64,000 bases of DNA from contig NZ_VCEJ01000002.1 of NCBI RefSeq assembly GCF_005860805.1, forward strand, positions 728,375 to 792,374, written 5' to 3'. Positions 26,862 through 35,935 of the stretch are shown here, in pieces (the stretch's first letter is position 1; every line of letters starts with the position of its first letter). The notes beneath the pieces were generated by a model. That model saw only the letters and a program-made list of their open reading frames with translations. It ran no database searches and was not told where the DNA came from. Source of the DNA: Dyadobacter luticola (GTDB lineage: Bacteria > Bacteroidota > Bacteroidia > Cytophagales > Spirosomataceae). The translations under genes were made by a program, and so were the position numbers.

Positions 26862-28418
26862 ATGATGAAAAAATACGTAGGGGCAGCACTTTTGACGGCT
26901 CTTTGCATACCCTTTCTTTCTCACGCCCAGTATGCAGAAGATGCGTTAAGATATTCGGAAATGAACCAGACAGGTTCGGCTCGTTTTCAGGCACTTGGGG
27001 GAAATCACGCAGCGCTCGGCGGCGACCCCAGCTCAATTCACGGCAACCCGGCAGGGCTTGGCTTTTACAGCCGGTCGGAATTTACATTCAGCCCGGGGCT
27101 TACCAGCATTAATACAAAAGGCAATTATCTCGGCCAGTCATATTCCAATAGCAAATCGCTCGGCAACATTTCGCAGGCGTCGCTGGTGATTGCAAGTCAG
27201 CCGGGTTTTCAAAGACGGTGGAAAAGATCCTCTTTGGGAATTTCCTTTTCGCGTCAGCAGTCTTTTCATGATACCTATAATTACGGCGGCTTGAACAACC
27301 GCAGCGCTTACGTTGACAAAGTTGTTGCAGATGCGAATGGTAAAAGTACGCCGGTATCACAGCTCGAAGCTGATTTTGAGGCAAATGGCTCGGTCACGGG
27401 CGGCCCGGTTGCCTACTCGGTTCCTGCGGCGTACTATCAAATGTACCTCATTAATCCGTCGGGTACATCGGGCTTTCCTTATTCGGCGGTCGATAAGAAT
27501 AGTGTTGTAAATCAATTTGGTACGCTGGATGCCAGCGGGGCAAATACGCAGTGGACGATTGCGTACGCCGGAAACTTGGACGATAAATTTTATATCGGCG
27601 GTAACATTGGTTTCAGCAGGCTGCGGTACAAATACACGCGGACATTTGAAGATAGCTACGTCGATAGTCCTGAGCTGATTTCAGTGAGTCAGGGCGAAGG
27701 TCTTGATGTAACCGGAAGCGGGATCAACCTTTCGCTGGGCGTTATCTATAAATTCAGTCCGATGTTTCAGCTTGGCGGTACGATCATGAGCCCCACATTT
27801 ACGAGCATCAAAGAAACATTCACGCAGAATGTATCTGCCCAGTATGTGGATGGCAAAGTAACTGGCCCGGATGGAACATTGATCACGCCGCCTTATACTT
27901 CGCTCCCGATTGCGCCGAATGATTTTGAGTACTCGATGACCAGTCCTTTCAGGGGAAATTTGGGAGCCACTGTTTTTCTTCAAAACAAAGGTTTTATCAC
28001 AGGAACTGTCGAATATGTAGGTTACAGTGGTATGAGTGTCCGGACTAAATATTTGAATGATACCGATAACCAGGCTTTCAAAACCGATACAAAAAATGAG
28101 ATCACAGACTCATTTAGAAATGCCGTGAATTTCCGACTGGGCGCTGAATATCGGGCTAATTTGATGCGGTTCCGCGTTGGTGGTGCTTATCTGATGAGCC
28201 CGTATCAAAACAGCGATGGTATCCAGCGTGACAAATTCCTCGTTTCGGCTGGTCTTGGCGTCCGCGGAAACAAGTTCTTCGCCGACCTGTCGGGCAGCCT
28301 GGCAATGTATGAATCGGCTTTTACGCCTTACACATTGAGTAATGTACAGGATTATTCTTCGGTGAGGATCACAAACAAACCCGTCAATGCTGTGTTGACT
28401 TTGGGAATGCTGTTCTGA
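26862..28418 (+). CDS. Outer-membrane beta-barrel protein, OmpP1/FadL-like
   Basis: 518 residues from the ATG at 26862 (a second ATG follows directly). The frame extends upstream to 26808 but would start inside the terminator hairpin. Signal peptide about 1-22 (ending FLSHAQ). The mature start DALRYSEMNQTGSARFQALG and ALGGDPSSIHGNPAGLGFY match the N-terminal region of Bacteroidota OmpP1/FadL-family transporters. Many alternating strands with aromatic ends follow (for example KFYIGGNIGFSRLRYKYTRT), and the chain ends VLTLGMLF, a barrel-type C-terminus. It probably moves hydrophobic compounds across the outer membrane; the substrate is unknown. Confidence 0.8.
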   Translation: MMKKYVGAALLTALCIPFLSHAQYAEDALRYSEMNQTGSARFQALGGNHAALGGDPSSIHGNPAGLGFYSRSEFTFSPGLTSINTKGNYLGQSYSNSKSLGNISQASLVIASQPGFQRRWKRSSLGISFSRQQSFHDTYNYGGLNNRSAYVDKVVADANGKSTPVSQLEADFEANGSVTGGPVAYSVPAAYYQMYLINPSGTSGFPYSAVDKNSVVNQFGTLDASGANTQWTIAYAGNLDDKFYIGGNIGFSRLRYKYTRTFEDSYVDSPELISVSQGEGLDVTGSGINLSLGVIYKFSPMFQLGGTIMSPTFTSIKETFTQNVSAQYVDGKVTGPDGTLITPPYTSLPIAPNDFEYSMTSPFRGNLGATVFLQNKGFITGTVEYVGYSGMSVRTKYLNDTDNQAFKTDTKNEITDSFRNAVNFRLGAEYRANLMRFRVGGAYLMSPYQNSDGIQRDKFLVSAGLGVRGNKFFADLSGSLAMYESAFTPYTLSNVQDYSSVRITNKPVNAVLTLGMLF

Positions 28419-28440
28419 TATTTTAAAATAAATGTAGAAA

Positions 28441-28468
28441 ACAAAAGCACGGATAACCGGGCTTTTGT
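28441..28468. terminator. Bidirectional terminator between OMP gene and aroK
   Basis: ACAAAAGC-CGG and CCG-GCTTTTGT pair with one internal mismatch around ATAA, and a T-rich stretch follows. The flanking genes converge. Confidence 0.75.
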
Positions 28469-28471
28469 TTT

Positions 28472-28975
28472 CTATAACAGAGGCTGAATCGTTTCCAGCA
28501 GATGATGCAGCCCAATATCTCCCTGCAAAGTAAAATGTGCCTGAGAGTAAAATGGCGTCCTTTCCGCAATCTTAGCTTCGAGGGTATCTTTTAAAGAAGC
28601 GGCTCCCGATAAAATCGGGCGGTCATCTTTTCCATGATTTTCAATCCGCTTGGCTAATTCCGCAGCGGGTACGTCGAGATAAATACTCACGCCCATCGCA
28701 TTGATCACCGACATGTTATCAAAAAAACATGGTGTTCCGCCACCAGAAGCTAGTACAATATCCCGCTGTGCAGTCACTTCTTTCAATAATCTGCTCTCCA
28801 CTTCCCGGAAGTAAGCTTCGCCATTTTCAGAAAAAATCTGTGAAATCGGTTTTCCCTGGTCACTTTCAATCAACTTGTCCAGATCGACGAAGCGGTAGTT
28901 CAATGCGCGCGCCAGCTTTTTCCCCAGGGTAGTTTTGCCGGAAGACATCATTCCGACAAGAATAATGTTCTTCAT
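28472..28975 (-). CDS. aroK: Shikimate kinase
   Basis: 167 residues. Walker A is GMMSSGKTT (8-16). FVDLDKLIE carries the shikimate-binding Asp, YFREVESRLL the Arg-containing block, LASGGGTPCF the GGG motif, and DDRPIL the lid Arg. It phosphorylates shikimate with ATP in aromatic amino acid synthesis. Its start directly abuts the stop of the upstream BT_3928-like gene, indicating an operon. Confidence 0.97.
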   Translation of the reverse strand: MKNIILVGMMSSGKTTLGKKLARALNYRFVDLDKLIESDQGKPISQIFSENGEAYFREVESRLLKEVTAQRDIVLASGGGTPCFFDNMSVINAMGVSIYLDVPAAELAKRIENHGKDDRPILSGAASLKDTLEAKIAERTPFYSQAHFTLQGDIGLHHLLETIQPLL

Positions 28976-30067
28976 CTATTTTACTAAATCTATCACTTCC
29001 TCGGGTGTGGGCGTATCATTGTAATGCCATTTACCTTTCACGACGCCATCTTTCAATAACCACAAACCTGGATTTGACCTCAAAATCGTTTTCAAAACCG
29101 TCGCATCTACATAATAGAATGGTGCAGTCAACTGATGCGCAGCCAGGAAACTGACGATCTCATCACTATTTCCGGAAGTCAGAATGACAGGCTCGATGCC
29201 TTTTGATTTAACATTATTCAGCAGCTTATTAATGTCGGGAAGCGCTGCGGTATTAATATCCGTCAAACTTTTGATGATCAGAAATAGCTTTTTCCCTTTG
29301 AATGTTTCCTCGGTAAAATCGCCTGCATCATTCCAGACTTTGTAATCTGTGATTTTTGGCTTCGCGTCTTCATTGAGAATATTCATTTCCTTGAAAACCA
29401 AGGTAGTATCGCTTGGGTATTTTTCGTATTCAAACGTTTTTCCGTCTTTTTCAAAAACATATTGATACCTCAGCGGCTCAGAAGGTGTGAGCTGCGCCGG
29501 AATGCTGGCGCCGACGCGGTAAGGTAGCAAATCAATAATCGGTAAATGTCTGAGCGCGTAAACTGCGATTCCAAGTGAGGCAACCGTTGACAAAACCACG
29601 ACAATCCCGGTCGGCAGCGGCTTGAATTTCTTTCGGTACCAAACAATGATCAGGATCAAAATCAGCAGGAAAAGATCTTTTCCAAATGAAGTCCAGGGTG
29701 TTAGCTTGATCGCCGCGCCGAAACAGCCGCAATCCGTCACTTTATTAAAATAAGCAGAATAGAATGTCAGGAATGTGAAAAAGAGAATGATCAGCAGCAG
29801 CAGCCAGGAAATGGTTCTCGGTTTATAACCTACCAGCAGCGCGATTCCGAGCACAACCTCGGCCGTACATAGGAAAACCGAAAGATATAATGCGAGCGGC
29901 ACCAGCCCCATGAAGAAATGGTGCATAGCCGGCAAATCGGTGGCGAAAACTTCAAAATATTCTTCAAGCTTGTATTGCGTGCCGATCGGATCGTTCAGCT
30001 TGATAGCACCGGAGAAAATAAAAAGCAATCCGACGAGGACACGTGAAATCTGAGCGGCGATTTTCAT
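28976..30067 (-). CDS. BT_3928-type membrane protein: DoxX/MauE-like plus thioredoxin-like domain
   Basis: 363 residues. Four N-terminal transmembrane helices (about 5-25, 50-75, 82-105, 128-142) form a DoxX/MauE-like unit with LLFIFSGAIKLNDPIGTQYK. A CGC pair sits in VTDCGCFGAAIKLTPW (about 111-126). A fifth helix (about 150-172) leads to an extracytoplasmic domain (about 230-363) with a thioredoxin-like outline but no CxxC (the equivalent region reads LIIKSLTDI). The architecture suggests a redox or envelope role similar to MauE/DsbB-type proteins. Experimental function is unknown. Confidence 0.75.
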   Translation of the reverse strand: MKIAAQISRVLVGLLFIFSGAIKLNDPIGTQYKLEEYFEVFATDLPAMHHFFMGLVPLALYLSVFLCTAEVVLGIALLVGYKPRTISWLLLLIILFFTFLTFYSAYFNKVTDCGCFGAAIKLTPWTSFGKDLFLLILILIIVWYRKKFKPLPTGIVVVLSTVASLGIAVYALRHLPIIDLLPYRVGASIPAQLTPSEPLRYQYVFEKDGKTFEYEKYPSDTTLVFKEMNILNEDAKPKITDYKVWNDAGDFTEETFKGKKLFLIIKSLTDINTAALPDINKLLNNVKSKGIEPVILTSGNSDEIVSFLAAHQLTAPFYYVDATVLKTILRSNPGLWLLKDGVVKGKWHYNDTPTPEEVIDLVK

Positions 30068-30098
30068 TTCAAAGTAGTTGACAAATAAGCATTTACGC

Positions 30099-30644
30099 TC
30101 AATTGGTTTGCAATGCGTTGGATTTGATCAAACAAAAAACGGAGTAGTTGATAATGTCCTGGTAGCCCGCTTTCACACCTTCTGAAACCAGGGTTAACCC
30201 TTTGTTATCTTCAATTTGCTTGATCCTGAGCAGCTTCATCAGGATAATGTCGGTCATCGAGCTGACTCGCATATCCCGCCAGGCTTCCCCGTAATCGTGG
30301 TTCTTATTGAACAATAGTTCACGCACTTCGTTCACCTGGATATTGTAAAGTTTGGCAAGTTCGGCGTCATCAATCTCCTGATTTTGCTCCTGAGCATAAA
30401 TCTGGATCAGCGCCATCACACAATAATTAATGATCCCGATAAACTCGGAAGAAACATCTTCATTCACTTTCTGGACGCCTTTTTCCTGGATCGTACGAAT
30501 TCGCTGCGCTTTGATAAAGATCTGGTCGGTGATCGAAGGAATGCGCAGGATGCGCCAGGAGGTTCCGTAATCCTTGTTTTTTTTAGTAAAAAGATCTTGG
30601 CAATACTGAATGATTTCCTGATATTCCGCTTCTGTGGATTTCAC
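30099..30644 (-). CDS. DUF1599 protein with two domain copies
   Basis: 181 residues using a GTG start at 30644; the frame is open to 30854, but that would overlap folP on the other strand and add 70 unmatched residues. Two copies of one motif are obvious: KNKDYGTSWRILRIPSITD (first half) and KNHDYGEAWRDMRVSSMTD (second half), each followed by a basic helix (KAQRIRTIQE and KLLRIKQIED). This is the DUF1599 family, recast in some resources as a nucleotide-modification-associated domain. The helical NKDYG pattern recalls nucleotide-binding all-alpha enzymes, but no reaction is established. It lies 31 bases upstream of the BT_3928-like gene and is divergent from folP. Confidence 0.8.
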   Translation of the reverse strand: MKSTEAEYQEIIQYCQDLFTKKNKDYGTSWRILRIPSITDQIFIKAQRIRTIQEKGVQKVNEDVSSEFIGIINYCVMALIQIYAQEQNQEIDDAELAKLYNIQVNEVRELLFNKNHDYGEAWRDMRVSSMTDIILMKLLRIKQIEDNKGLTLVSEGVKAGYQDIINYSVFCLIKSNALQTN

Positions 30645-30725
30645 TGTAATGATAAAAGTTAACTGCTTCGTAAGTGTTGGAGACAAGTATAATGTGCGTT
30701 TCCATAGCCGTGGCAGACTAAATGA

Positions 30726-31577
30726 ATGATGCAAGTTAGCAAAAAAACGCTCAACATCCGGGGAAGGCTGTTCGATCTGTCCACGCCCGTGGTCATGGGA
30801 ATTCTGAACATTACCCCCGATTCTTTTTACGAAGGAAGCCGGGTAGGCTCGCAAGATCAGCTTGTAGAAAAAGCTGGGACAATGATCGCAGAAGGTGCGA
30901 CGATGATTGATGTAGGAGGTTATTCCACCCGGCCTGGTGCCGCGGCGATCAATACCGATGAAGAGATCGAAAGGGTCGAGTCTGCAATAGAGCCTTTGAA
31001 TAAATTTTTCCCTGAATTGATTATTTCGGTCGATACATTTCGTTCAATGGTGGCGGAGCGGGCGGTTTTGAAAGGTGCGGCCATTATTAATGATGTGTCT
31101 GGCGGAACATTGGATGATGAAATGTTTCAAATCGCCGCCAAACTGAAAGTGCCTTACATTCTGATGCACATGCGCGGTACGCCGGAAACCATGAACCAGT
31201 TGACGGATTATCAGCACCTGGTTTCCGATATTTTGAAGGATTTGCAGCAGAAGATTTTAGCATTAAAAAATGCAGGTGTAGCCGATGTAATCATCGATCC
31301 CGGATTTGGTTTTGCCAAGACAATTCAGCAGAATTTTGAGCTGATGCGGCATTTGTCGGAGTTTGGTTTGCTCAATTATCCAGTGCTCGCAGGCATTTCA
31401 AGGAAGAAAACGATTTATAAAACACTTGAAATTTCTGCTGACGAGGCGCTCAATGGTACCACAGTGCTGAATACCCTTGCATTGGAACAAGGTGCCTCGA
31501 TATTGCGGGTTCACGACGTGAAACCTGCCGTGGAAGCCATAAAACTATGGATGCACGCTGGCAGTTTTAAGCATTAA
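30726..31577 (+). CDS. folP: Dihydropteroate synthase
   Basis: 283 residues. The pterin-binding barrel shows MGILNITPDSF (24-34), IDVGGYSTRPGA, ISVDTFRS, INDVSGG, ILMHMRGTP, IIDPGFGFAKT, LAGISRKK and a final RVHDV block. It joins dihydropterin pyrophosphate with p-aminobenzoate in folate synthesis and is the target of sulfonamides. cdaA follows after 37 bases on the same strand, a pairing common in Bacteroidota. Confidence 0.97.
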   Translation: MMQVSKKTLNIRGRLFDLSTPVVMGILNITPDSFYEGSRVGSQDQLVEKAGTMIAEGATMIDVGGYSTRPGAAAINTDEEIERVESAIEPLNKFFPELIISVDTFRSMVAERAVLKGAAIINDVSGGTLDDEMFQIAAKLKVPYILMHMRGTPETMNQLTDYQHLVSDILKDLQQKILALKNAGVADVIIDPGFGFAKTIQQNFELMRHLSEFGLLNYPVLAGISRKKTIYKTLEISADEALNGTTVLNTLALEQGASILRVHDVKPAVEAIKLWMHAGSFKH

Positions 31578-31614
31578 TATAGTAATTTAGTCGCGAAATA
31601 ATATTGATTTTCCT

Positions 31615-32418
31615 ATGCGTGTGGGTTTCCTGAACATCAATTGGGCTGACGTCCTGGATGTTTTTTTAGTTTCAATTCTTCTGTATCAGGTATATATCCT
31701 CGTTCGGGGCAGCATTGCGAGCCGGGTTTTTCTGGGTTATCTCTTTGTATATGTGTTTTATCTGGTGGTCAAAGGACTTGGGCTTGGCCTGCTGACCGCG
31801 ATCCTGCAATATTTTATGGGTGTGGGTGCCGTGGCCCTGATCGTGATTTTTCAGCAGGAGATCCGCCGCTTTTTGCTCATCATCGGTAAATCCACGGTAT
31901 ATACCAATAATGGTTTTTTGAAAAAAATGATGGGTAACTCGGCCCTTGATTTGAAGGGAAAAAATCTGAAAGAGATCGTGGACGCAAGCAAAACCATCGC
32001 AGCGAATTTCACAGGCGCATTAATCGTCGTCAACAAACGTGACGACCTGACGAAGTTTGTAGAGACGGGTGAATTGCTCGACGCGCGCGTTTCGAAACCT
32101 TTACTGGTGTCGCTTTTCAATCAGTATAGCGAGCTGCACGATGGCGCGGTGGTGATTGTAGATGGTGTTTTGAAAGCAGCGCGGTGCGTTTTACCGGTGG
32201 CGGATGGGGTAGATGTTCCTTCGTCTTTGGGTTTCAGGCACCGGGCGGGCATGGGTATGAGCGAGGCTACCGACGCTATTATCATTGTGATCTCCGAGCA
32301 GACGGGTAAAATTTCACTGGCCGTGGAAGGTGAGCTGCATAGCAACATTCCTTATAATGAGTTGGAAAGCCGCATTGAAGAGTATCTGGCGTCCGACGTA
32401 CAGCGGATGCGTAAGTAA
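31615..32418 (+). CDS. cdaA: Diadenylate cyclase CdaA (c-di-AMP synthase)
   Basis: 267 residues. Three N-terminal transmembrane helices (about 12-30, 37-53, 60-80) precede the DAC domain. The catalytic motifs are ELHDGAVVI (Asp-Gly-Ala at 176-178) and GFRHRAGMGMSE (RHR at 208-210), both intact. It condenses two ATP into cyclic di-AMP at the inner membrane. The CdaR and GlmM neighbours of Firmicutes are absent; here it follows folP. Confidence 0.95.
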   Translation: MRVGFLNINWADVLDVFLVSILLYQVYILVRGSIASRVFLGYLFVYVFYLVVKGLGLGLLTAILQYFMGVGAVALIVIFQQEIRRFLLIIGKSTVYTNNGFLKKMMGNSALDLKGKNLKEIVDASKTIAANFTGALIVVNKRDDLTKFVETGELLDARVSKPLLVSLFNQYSELHDGAVVIVDGVLKAARCVLPVADGVDVPSSLGFRHRAGMGMSEATDAIIIVISEQTGKISLAVEGELHSNIPYNELESRIEEYLASDVQRMRK

Positions 32419-32445
32419 GATTTTGGCAAATATATTACTATGAAA

Positions 32446-32477
32446 TTTGGCATTTCAGGAAGCAATTTCTATTTTTG
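32446..32477 (+). promoter_or_regulatory. Promoter of rpsT
   Basis: TTTG (32446-32449), 20 bases, TATTTTTG (32470-32477): both elements match the Bacteroidota consensus exactly. The start codon lies 37 bases further on, giving a leader of about 30 bases. Confidence 0.75.
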
Positions 32478-32514
32478 CACACCGAAATGAAAGATAGAAA
32501 AATATTAAGAGCAA

Positions 32515-32778
32515 ATGGCAAATCATAAATCAGCATTAAAAAGAATCCGCGCTAACGAAACCAAGCGTTTGCGTAATCGTTACCAACACAAAACTACCCG
32601 TTCATACATTAAGAAATTGCGTGAAACGACTGATAAGGCAGTAGCTGTTGAAGTTTACAAAACTGTATCTTCAATGTTGGATCGTTTGGCAAAGAAAAAT
32701 ATTATCCACAAGAAAAAAGCTTCTAACCAAAAATCGAAATTGGCCAGATTGGTTAATTCGCTTGCAGTAGCAGCATAA
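32515..32778 (+). CDS. rpsT: 30S ribosomal protein S20
   Basis: 87 residues, Lys/Arg-rich and helical. The N-terminus [20 protein letters not shown] and the block [20 protein letters not shown] are characteristic of S20, which binds 16S rRNA early in small-subunit assembly. It is a single-gene unit with its own consensus promoter and a strong terminator. Confidence 0.98.
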   Translation: MANHKSALKRIRANETKRLRNRYQHKTTRSYIKKLRETTDKAVAVEVYKTVSSMLDRLAKKNIIHKKKASNQKSKLARLVNSLAVAA

Positions 32779-32802
32779 TTTTTTCTTCTACAAGGCATTT
32801 TG

Positions 32803-32838
32803 CCCCGGGAGCTTCGCTTCCGGGGTTTTGTTTTTTTG
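32803..32838 (+). terminator. Intrinsic terminator after rpsT
   Basis: A GC-rich stem of about ten pairs (CCCCGG...CCGGGG, extended by AGC/GCT across a G-T pair) is followed by TTTTG and a run of seven T. Confidence 0.9.
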
Positions 32839-32891
32839 TATCTTGCAACTTTGGCTTTTATTTTAACCACCTTAAAACCTAAATTCTTTTT

Positions 32892-34166
32892 ATGAAAAAA
32901 GTGGCATTATTCGCTGGTTTGGCAGCTTTGGGATGCGTTTCATCCTATGCCCAATCGCCCATCACATTCAATGCACGCGGCCTCGTGGTAATTTCGGACG
33001 GGGATATGTCGGCTTCGGCGTTGGTAGATGGAAAGTTACTGAGAGACAACACATCCAAAGACCAGCTTACCACCATCAAATTTCCAGTTGAAAGAGGCTC
33101 CAAAGGATTGGGGACCGCTTTGGTTTCCAACTCTGCGCTGGGTTACTCCAAGACATTGGCCGTACCTGTAAACGGCGGCCTGGCTTATGTACTGGAAAAC
33201 AGGGTGAAGCCCGAAGACGGCGTAGCTGAATACAAAGACCTTGGCAAGGAATTCCCGGCTGGTGAAAAATTGTTCGTAGTTGACATTGTGAACCTTGCCG
33301 CCCCAAAAGCAAAATTTGGTTTTCCGGTAGGTAAAAAACCGACTTCCATCGATGTCAATAAAAATGAGCTGATCCTTACTACCACGGAGGTAGGGAAGGA
33401 ACTGGTATTCATAGAGGCAGGGCCGGATGGTAAGCCAGCGCGTTTTCTGAATTTGCCGGCTGCGATTGATACCGCCAACAAAATCATTGACATTACCTGG
33501 CATCCGTCTGGTGATTTTATTGCATTTACCTTGGATAACTCCAATGAAGTGGGCCTGTACAAAGTAATCCGCGAAGCAGGCAAGCTGAAAAATGTGGAGC
33601 CTGTGGGCAAGCCAGTGAAAGTGGGAACTGATCCATCATTTGGTAGATTCTCGCCCGATGGGAAACATTATTTCGTGCTGGATGCAAAAGGTGCCCCAGG
33701 CAAAGCGGCGGGCGAGGGTGAAATTCTGGTAGTGGATTTTTCAATGGACGGCTCGGCCGAGCATAAGGTGGCAAGCCAGGTACCGGCTGGTACCAACTCG
33801 GGTTCATTCGCGATCAGCCCTGACGGAACATTGCTGGTGACAGTTAACGCGGCCAAAAGCGGTTCTCCATGGACCGAGGCCGGCGCCGGATCAGGTGCTT
33901 CGCTGACTGTTTTCAAAGTTGCCCCGACTGGCGCACTTACTAAAGTTTCGGACTATCCATTTGAAGGAATTTATCCGCAGAGCGTGGCATTCGACAAAGA
34001 CGGATCGAACCTGGCAGTAGCTGTGTATGAATACCTTGAATACGGTTTAGGAAATGGCGGCGTCGAATTTTGGACGGTTACCAAAGGAGATGCACCTGCA
34101 TTGAAAAAACAAGGCGCGAAGATCAGCGTAGGAAAAGGCGCGCATACTTTGCGGGTTATTCCATAA
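32892..34166 (+). CDS. Secreted beta-propeller (WD40/YVTN-like) protein
   Basis: 424 residues with a signal peptide (about 1-20, ending SSYAQ). Repeated propeller-type blocks are visible: ITWHPSGDFIAFTLD, GRFSPDGKHYFVLD, FAISPDGTLLVTVN and VAFDKDGSNLAVAVY, each an S/HPDG-type turn followed by a hydrophobic strand. These resemble lactonase-type or YVTN propellers, but no catalytic set is recognisable. It probably acts in the periplasm or on the surface; partner unknown. It stands alone between rpsT and the ABC-F gene. Confidence 0.75.
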   Translation: MKKVALFAGLAALGCVSSYAQSPITFNARGLVVISDGDMSASALVDGKLLRDNTSKDQLTTIKFPVERGSKGLGTALVSNSALGYSKTLAVPVNGGLAYVLENRVKPEDGVAEYKDLGKEFPAGEKLFVVDIVNLAAPKAKFGFPVGKKPTSIDVNKNELILTTTEVGKELVFIEAGPDGKPARFLNLPAAIDTANKIIDITWHPSGDFIAFTLDNSNEVGLYKVIREAGKLKNVEPVGKPVKVGTDPSFGRFSPDGKHYFVLDAKGAPGKAAGEGEILVVDFSMDGSAEHKVASQVPAGTNSGSFAISPDGTLLVTVNAAKSGSPWTEAGAGSGASLTVFKVAPTGALTKVSDYPFEGIYPQSVAFDKDGSNLAVAVYEYLEYGLGNGGVEFWTVTKGDAPALKKQGAKISVGKGAHTLRVIP

Positions 34167-34190
34167 TAAAATTCCAATTTGAATGTGCAG

Positions 34191-34221
34191 GGCAGGCTTG
34201 TAATCAGGCCTGCCTTGTTGC
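34191..34221 (+). terminator. Possible terminator after the beta-propeller gene
   Basis: GGCAGGC pairs with GCCTGCC around a ten-base loop. The following tract (TTGTTGCTTT) is only partly T, so termination strength is uncertain. Confidence 0.55.
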
Positions 34222-34300
34222 TTTAAGTTTACTCAAATATGCTAAATCGACCCGATTTTTGTAATTTCGCGGTCTCATTCATTAATAATCAGTTAATAAG

Positions 34301-35914
34301 ATGATTACGGTTCAAAACGTGTCGCTCAGGTACGGTAAAAGGATATTGTTCGACGAAGTAAATATAAAATTTGTCCCTGGGAACTGCTATGGCGTGATCG
34401 GCGCGAATGGTGCGGGGAAATCAACCTTTCTGAAAATCCTTTCCGGTGAAATCGAGCCGCAGACTGGGAATGTAAGCATGAACCCTGGCGAAAGGATGAC
34501 ATTCCTGAAACAGGACCAGTTTGAATTTGACTCGTATCCGGTGATGGATACGGTGATTTTGGGGCACGAGCGTCTCTACAAGATCATGAAAGAGCGTGAG
34601 GCAATTTATGAAAAAGCAGATTTCACAGACGAAGACGGCGAAAAAGCAGCAGAACTTGAAGCAGAATTTGCTGACCTCAATGGTTGGGAAGCAGAAACCG
34701 AAGCGGCGCAGCTACTCAGTGGATTAGGATTGACCGAGGATCAGCATCATGCAGTGATGGGAGATCTTAATTCAAACGATAAAGTGCGCGTGCTGCTCGC
34801 GCAGGCACTTTTTGGTAATCCGGACGTGCTGCTGCTCGATGAGCCTACGAACAACCTGGACGTAGAAACCGTGCTCTGGCTCGAAAACTTCCTGGCTGAT
34901 TTCAAAAATACCGTCATCGTTGTTTCCCACGACCGCCACTTCCTCGACGAAGTTTGTACACACGTCGTGGATATTGATTTTAGTAAAGTGCAAATGTTTT
35001 CGGGTAACTATTCTTTCTGGTACCAATCCAGCCAGCTTGCATTGAAGCAGCGGCAGGATGCAAACCGGAAATCGGAGGATAAGCGTAAAGAACTGGAAGA
35101 TTTTATCAGAAGGTTCAGCGCCAATGCTTCGAAATCCAAACAAGCGACTTCTCGTGCCAAATTGCTGGAAAAACTGACCGTGGATGACATTAAACCATCA
35201 TCACGGAAGTATCCATACATTGCATTCAAATCGGAGCGGGAAGTGGGTGACCAGCTGCTGAGGGTTGAAGGTCTATCCAAGACTGCCGAGGATGGTACCA
35301 AGCTTTTTGACAATCTGAGTTTCAGTATCAATAAGGGAGATAAAATTGCTTTTGTTGGTCGCAATGTTAATGCGATCAGTGGATTTTTTGACATCATTAA
35401 TGAAGTTCAAAAAGCAGATAAAGGCACTTACACCTGGGGTGTGACCATCACCAAATCGTATTTTCCAAAAGATCCGACGCCATTTTTCGATGTTGACTTA
35501 AACCTCGTTGACTGGCTGCGTCAGTATTCGGAGGAAAAAGATGAAAGCTTTATCCGCGGGTTTTTGGGCCGGATGCTTTTCTCGGGTGAAGAATCTTTGA
35601 AGAAAGCCAAAGTACTTTCCGGCGGTGAAAAAGTGCGATGTATGTTGTCTAGAACCATGTTATCCGGAGCAAATGCACTGGTGCTGGACGATCCGACCAA
35701 CCACCTTGACCTTGAATCGATTACAGCATTGAACAATGGTTTGATCGATTTTAGCGGATGCCTTTTGTTCTACTCCCATGATCACCAGTTTGTGCATACC
35801 ATCGCAAACCGGATCATTGAAATCGGGCCAAAAGGAATTCTGGATAAGCTGATGAGCTATGACGATTTCCTGCAAGATGAAACCGTGAAGCAGCAGAGAG
35901 CAAAGTTGTATTAA
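34301..35914 (+). CDS. ABC-F ATPase, YbiT-like, with one degenerate ATP site
   Basis: 537 residues, two ABC domains joined by a charged helical linker (about 245-300) and no membrane helices. Domain 1 has Walker A GANGAGKST (34-42), Walker B VLLLDEPTNNLD (Asp180, Glu181), but signature LNSNDK (156-161) in place of LSGGx. Domain 2 has signature LSGGEK (439-444), but its P-loop reads VGRNVNAISG (352-361), lacking the Lys and Ser/Thr, and its Walker B is VLDDP (Asp464 where Glu is usual). Pairing domain 1 Walker motifs with the domain 2 signature gives one complete site; the other is decayed. ABC-F proteins act on ribosomes. Confidence 0.92.
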   Translation: MITVQNVSLRYGKRILFDEVNIKFVPGNCYGVIGANGAGKSTFLKILSGEIEPQTGNVSMNPGERMTFLKQDQFEFDSYPVMDTVILGHERLYKIMKEREAIYEKADFTDEDGEKAAELEAEFADLNGWEAETEAAQLLSGLGLTEDQHHAVMGDLNSNDKVRVLLAQALFGNPDVLLLDEPTNNLDVETVLWLENFLADFKNTVIVVSHDRHFLDEVCTHVVDIDFSKVQMFSGNYSFWYQSSQLALKQRQDANRKSEDKRKELEDFIRRFSANASKSKQATSRAKLLEKLTVDDIKPSSRKYPYIAFKSEREVGDQLLRVEGLSKTAEDGTKLFDNLSFSINKGDKIAFVGRNVNAISGFFDIINEVQKADKGTYTWGVTITKSYFPKDPTPFFDVDLNLVDWLRQYSEEKDESFIRGFLGRMLFSGEESLKKAKVLSGGEKVRCMLSRTMLSGANALVLDDPTNHLDLESITALNNGLIDFSGCLLFYSHDHQFVHTIANRIIEIGPKGILDKLMSYDDFLQDETVKQQRAKLY

Positions 35915-35935
35915 TTTCTTTGTAGCATAAAAACA

